A DNA stretch of 9,264 nucleotides, from positions 1 through 9,264 of the forward strand of contig CAMBPW010000035.1 in assembly GCA_945869755.1 (NCBI GenBank). Direction: 5' to 3'. Origin of the DNA: an uncultured Gemella sp. Its GTDB lineage: Bacteria > Bacillota > Bacilli > Staphylococcales > Gemellaceae. The notes beneath the pieces are model-generated. The model was given only the letters and a program-made list of their open reading frames with translations. It was not told the origin of the DNA and did no database searches. The position numbers and the translations under genes are program-made. The stretch's first letter is position 1, and the number at the start of each line of letters is the position of its first letter. This document shows, piece after piece, positions 7,006 through 9,264 of the stretch.

Positions 7006-7878
7006 CTATTTCTCCTTGACAATATCTTTCCAATTTGCTAAATGACCTTGATAAATATTTTTTATTTCTTCACTCGTTAAATTATCAACTTTGTTTTCTT
7101 TGTTTACTATTAAAACTAATGCATCAATAGCTAAAATATTATTATTTATCGAGTTTGACTTTTCTTCAGCGGTAAGTTCTCGAGAACTAAGTCCAATATC
7201 ACTAATACCTATAACTACATTCTCAATTCCATTTGTAGAATCACTCTGATTTATTTCGATAACTACATTACTATTCAGCTTCAAATATTCTTCTTTTAAC
7301 TTTTCCATAATAGGTGCTACAGATGACGAACCAGAAATAGTAATTTTTCCACTAACATTTTTACTTTGATAACTACCAGTATTTTCTTTTGATATATATT
7401 TAAACTTTTCAACAATAGCTTGTCCTTCTTTTGAAGAAATAAATGCCATAAAGTCTTTAACTACCTCTTTATCGTTATTATTATTTACAACAACATTAAA
7501 ATTACGAGCAATTTTGTAAGTGCCATTTTTAATGTTATCACGATTAGCAACTACTCCATCAACAGCTAATGCTTTAACATTATCATTTAAAACTCCGTAT
7601 GAAATATATCCTATTGCATACTTGTTTGACTCAACACTACTAATAATTGCTCCTGTACTTTGAATAATATCAGAATCAATAGTAGTATTATCTATTTTTT
7701 TACCATTTTCTAAATTATAAATTTTTAAAATATTTGTAAAAGTATCTTTAGTTCCAGAACCGTCTTCACGAGATATTACAGTTACTTTACTATCAGCAAT
7801 AAATCCTTCTTTTTTGCCACACGCAGTTAAAAAAATTGTTGCAGATAAAATACAATATAAAAATCGTTTTTTATTCAT
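7006..7878 (-). CDS. pstS: Phosphate-binding lipoprotein PstS, halves in permuted order
   Basis: Phosphate-binding component of the importer, tethered outside the membrane. Residues 1-20 are a lipoprotein signal with lipobox LTAC (C20). The mature part has all PstS landmarks in unusual order. REDGSGT (37-43), the phosphate-binding motif normally in mid protein, comes first. AIGYISYGVLNDNVKAL (88-104) and EGQAIVEKFKYI (151-162), normally near the C-terminus, come next. A linker (164-176) follows, then SGKITISGSSSVAPIMEKL (176-194), normally the N-terminus, then SDIGLSSREL and IKNIYQGHLANWKDI at the end. That segment usually runs straight into the GSGT motif. The protein is therefore a circular permutation of the standard fold. 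The 290-aa length is normal, the frame is intact, and AGGAG lies 7 nt before the ATG. First gene of the operon. Confidence 0.93.
   Translation of the reverse strand: MNKKRFLYCILSATIFLTACGKKEGFIADSKVTVISREDGSGTKDTFTNILKIYNLENGKKIDNTTIDSDIIQSTGAIISSVESNKYAIGYISYGVLNDNVKALAVDGVVANRDNIKNGTYKIARNFNVVVNNNNDKEVVKDFMAFISSKEGQAIVEKFKYISKENTGSYQSKNVSGKITISGSSSVAPIMEKLKEEYLKLNSNVVIEINQSDSTNGIENVVIGISDIGLSSRELTAEEKSNSINNNILAIDALVLIVNKENKVDNLTSEEIKNIYQGHLANWKDIVKEK
7012..7017 (-). promoter_or_regulatory. pstC ribosome binding site inside pstS
   Basis: AAGGAG on the minus strand, 7 nt before the GTG at 7004. It encodes part of the last PstS residues (KEK) and decides the pstC start in favour of GTG over the upstream TTG at 7022. 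Confidence 0.85.
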
Positions 7879-7909
7879 ATAAAAACTCCTATAAAAAATA
7901 TAATTAAAT

Positions 7910-7918
7910 ATTACAGCA
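7910..7918 (-). promoter_or_regulatory. pst operon promoter, extended -10
   Basis: Read on the minus strand the site is TGCTGTAAT: a 5/6 match to TATAAT with an upstream TG. No usable -35 is present 16-18 nt upstream; instead the Pho box repeats occupy that region, as expected for a promoter that needs PhoP. The leader to the pstS ATG would be about 25 nt. Confidence 0.6.
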
Positions 7919-7922
7919 TAAA

Positions 7923-7961
7923 TGTTAAATATATTACTTTCAAATGTAAAATTTATGTAAA
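7923..7961 (-). promoter_or_regulatory. Pho box, four repeats with 11-bp period
   Basis: On the minus strand the order is TTTACA (7956-7961), 5 nt, TTTACA (7945-7950), 5 nt, AAGTAA (7934-7939), 5 nt, TTAACA (7923-7928). Three of four hexamers fit the Bacillus PhoP consensus TT(A/C/T)ACA, and the regular 11-bp spacing matches binding of PhoP dimers on one DNA face. The last repeat lies 4 nt before the extended -10 TG. It implies activation of pstSCAB-phoU-phoPR by the operon's own PhoP. Confidence 0.82.
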
Positions 7962-8011
7962 ATAAAAAAGTTGTAAAACAACGATTAATATATAATCATT
8001 ATTTTACAACT
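7958..8011 (-). terminator. Intrinsic terminator of the pyruvate kinase-like gene
   Basis: AGTTGTAAAA (7969-7978) pairs perfectly with TTTTACAACT (8002-8011). A second pairing, GATTA with TAATC, lies inside the 23-nt loop. On the minus strand the stem is followed by TTTTTATTTT. It begins 5 nt after the stop codon. Its T-tract runs into the distal Pho repeat, so the two genes are separated with almost no spare sequence. Confidence 0.87.
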
Positions 8012-8016
8012 ATGTT

Positions 8017-9168
8017 TTATTTAACTTTTTTTAACGTTAAGAAATCAGTTGGTGAGAAGTTACCTTGTTTAGAATCTCCTCCAAGAGTTACTAATACATA
8101 ATCATCTACATTTGCAAGTTTATTTTCTTTTGCTACTTCTGGTGCTTTTATAGACATTTGTTCCATAGTTAAAGTTTCCGTTTCAATATCTACATAAACA
8201 CCCCAAGTCAACGCTAATTTTCTAGCAGAAATTTCATTAGGAACTATAGCCAATATTGTTGCTTTAGGTCTGTATTTTGCAATAAATTTCGCCGTGTTTC
8301 CAGTTCTAGTATAAGTAACTATGCTTTTTGCATTTGTTTGTTCTATTAAATATTTAGTAGTTAAACTCATTGCATGAGCTATACCACTATCTTTAGTTTT
8401 ATAAAGTTCTGACTCTTCTTCTTCATCATAATTTCTGTCAATGTGGCAAACTATTCTATTAACAGTAGATAATGCTTCTTCTGGGTAATATCCTATAGCA
8501 GTTTCTTCAATAAGTAATATAGCATCAACACCATCTATAGTTGCATTAGCAACGTCTGAAACTTCTGCACGAGTAGGACGTGGATTATATACCATTGATT
8601 GTAACATTTGCGTAGTTAATATTACTTCTTTTCCTGCTTTATTACATTTTTTAATAATATCTTTTTGAATAATAGGCACATCTTCTAGCGGATAATCCAT
8701 ACCAAGCTCATCACGATTTATCATAATAGCGTCTGCATAAGTCAATATCGCATCAATATTTTCACTAGCTTCTTTTGAATCAATTTTTACAATAACATTA
8801 ATGTTAGAAGAACGTTTATTTAACAACTCACGAACTTTTAAAATTTCTTCAACACCATTAATAAATGGACAAGCAATAAAATCCACTTCTTCTTTTATAG
8901 CATATTCAACATTATCAAAATCTATACGTATTAATTTATATTTATTTTGAGCATAAATATGATCTAAATCAAAAATAATTGCTGTATTAGTTTTATATTG
9001 TTCTCTATATTGTTTTACTTTTTTTATTCTTTCAGAATTTTCTTCATTCGTTCCATAATAATTATCAATCAACACAGCATCAGTTAATTCACTTTTTATT
9101 ATATTTTCAATTCTTTCATCCGTACTTTGCCCTAATGTTGAAATTACTTTTACTTTTCTATTTAGCAT
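8017..9168 (-). CDS. Pyruvate kinase-like protein lacking the B domain, probably inactive
   Basis: Clear pyruvate kinase homologue of 383 aa, against 470-590 in bacterial enzymes. The A-domain barrel starts with KVISTLGQST. The usual NFSHG region reads NYYG (36-39) and the DTKGPE region reads FDLDHIY (66-72). The roughly 100-residue lid domain is absent: the chain goes directly to VDFIACPF. Later blocks are well kept (NPRPTRAEVSDVANA, TTQMLQSM with the catalytic-site Thr), as is the C-domain with phosphate-loop-like TRTGNTA (287-293) and YRPKATILA. The catalytic Lys remains (K128 in VKID), but metal ligands are changed: Glu of KIEN is D130, and GDLG reads DELG (E154). It is therefore unlikely to make pyruvate from PEP and may be regulatory. 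The start at 9168 has GAGGT 5 nt upstream; the frame extends to 9210, but that ATG lies inside the promoter. Not a pseudogene by frame. Confidence 0.85.
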   Translation of the reverse strand: MLNRKVKVISTLGQSTDERIENIIKSELTDAVLIDNYYGTNEENSERIKKVKQYREQYKTNTAIIFDLDHIYAQNKYKLIRIDFDNVEYAIKEEVDFIACPFINGVEEILKVRELLNKRSSNINVIVKIDSKEASENIDAILTYADAIMINRDELGMDYPLEDVPIIQKDIIKKCNKAGKEVILTTQMLQSMVYNPRPTRAEVSDVANATIDGVDAILLIEETAIGYYPEEALSTVNRIVCHIDRNYDEEEESELYKTKDSGIAHAMSLTTKYLIEQTNAKSIVTYTRTGNTAKFIAKYRPKATILAIVPNEISARKLALTWGVYVDIETETLTMEQMSIKAPEVAKENKLANVDDYVLVTLGGDSKQGNFSPTDFLTLKKVK

Positions 9169-9200
9169 AATATACCTCATAAATATTATTTTACGACTAT

Positions 9201-9209
9201 ATTCTAACA
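9201..9209 (-). promoter_or_regulatory. Promoter of the pyruvate kinase-like gene, extended -10
   Basis: TGTTAGAAT on the minus strand: TAGAAT matches TATAAT at 5/6 and is preceded by TG. A run of eight T lies in the spacer and no clear -35 is seen. The predicted start near 9194 leaves a leader of about 25 nt to the ATG at 9168. This argues against the longer reading frame starting at 9210. Confidence 0.55.
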
Positions 9210-9264
9210 TAAAAAAAATGTTTTTTCTATAATTTTATAAAAAATTTGATTTGAAATTGTGTAA

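Noticed and set aside
7006..7878. PstS as two broken gene pieces or a frameshifted pseudogene
   Set aside because: The frame is open throughout, a full lipoprotein signal is present, both halves keep their binding motifs, and the 3' end is integrated with the pstC ribosome site.
7879..7922. Riboswitch or attenuator in the pst leader
   Set aside because: The leader after the predicted start is only about 25 nt and has no stable stem.
9169..9210. N-terminal extension of the pyruvate kinase-like protein from an ATG at 9210
   Set aside because: That ATG falls within the predicted extended -10, no ribosome site precedes it, and the ATG at 9168 has GAGGT and matches where the family barrel begins.

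Overview
The window is very AT-rich DNA with low-GC Gram-positive (Bacillota, Bacilli-like) character. The evidence is Obg with an AGGAG ribosome site, an OmpR-type PhoP with a PAS-containing PhoR kinase, a lipoprotein PstS, direct-repeat Pho boxes of the Bacillus type, and A/T-tract promoters. A Gemella-like organism would fit, but the sequence alone does not fix the genus. Every gene found lies on the minus strand, so transcription runs from high to low coordinates.

In transcriptional order, 8017-9168 is a single gene for a shortened pyruvate kinase-like protein. It lacks the B (lid) domain and most catalytic residues. It ends in a large intrinsic terminator whose T-tract touches a four-repeat Pho box. 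That box drives a seven-gene phosphate operon, pstS-pstC-pstA-pstB-phoU-phoP-phoR (7878 down to 1565), with gaps of about 0-20 nt and stop codons often inside the next ribosome site. PstS binds phosphate outside the cell, PstC and PstA form the channel, PstB powers it, PhoU links transporter state to the kinase, and PhoR/PhoP sense phosphate shortage and probably activate this same operon. The operon ends in a roughly 92-nt imperfect hairpin with a T-tract.

Next comes a tRNA operon, Gly(UCC)-Ser(UGA)-Asn(GUU), from a near-ideal promoter: TTGACA, 17 nt, TATAAT and a full UP element. It ends in a perfect hairpin terminator. The last gene is obgE, whose 3' end lies outside the window. Its promoter has an extended -10 and two related palindromic sites centred 41 bp apart.

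Most of the content is ordinary housekeeping. The two proteins that depart from their families are the pstS product, whose halves are in reversed order as in a circular permutation (strongest finding), and the degenerate pyruvate kinase-like protein. I see no CRISPR array, transposase, phage gene or defence system.
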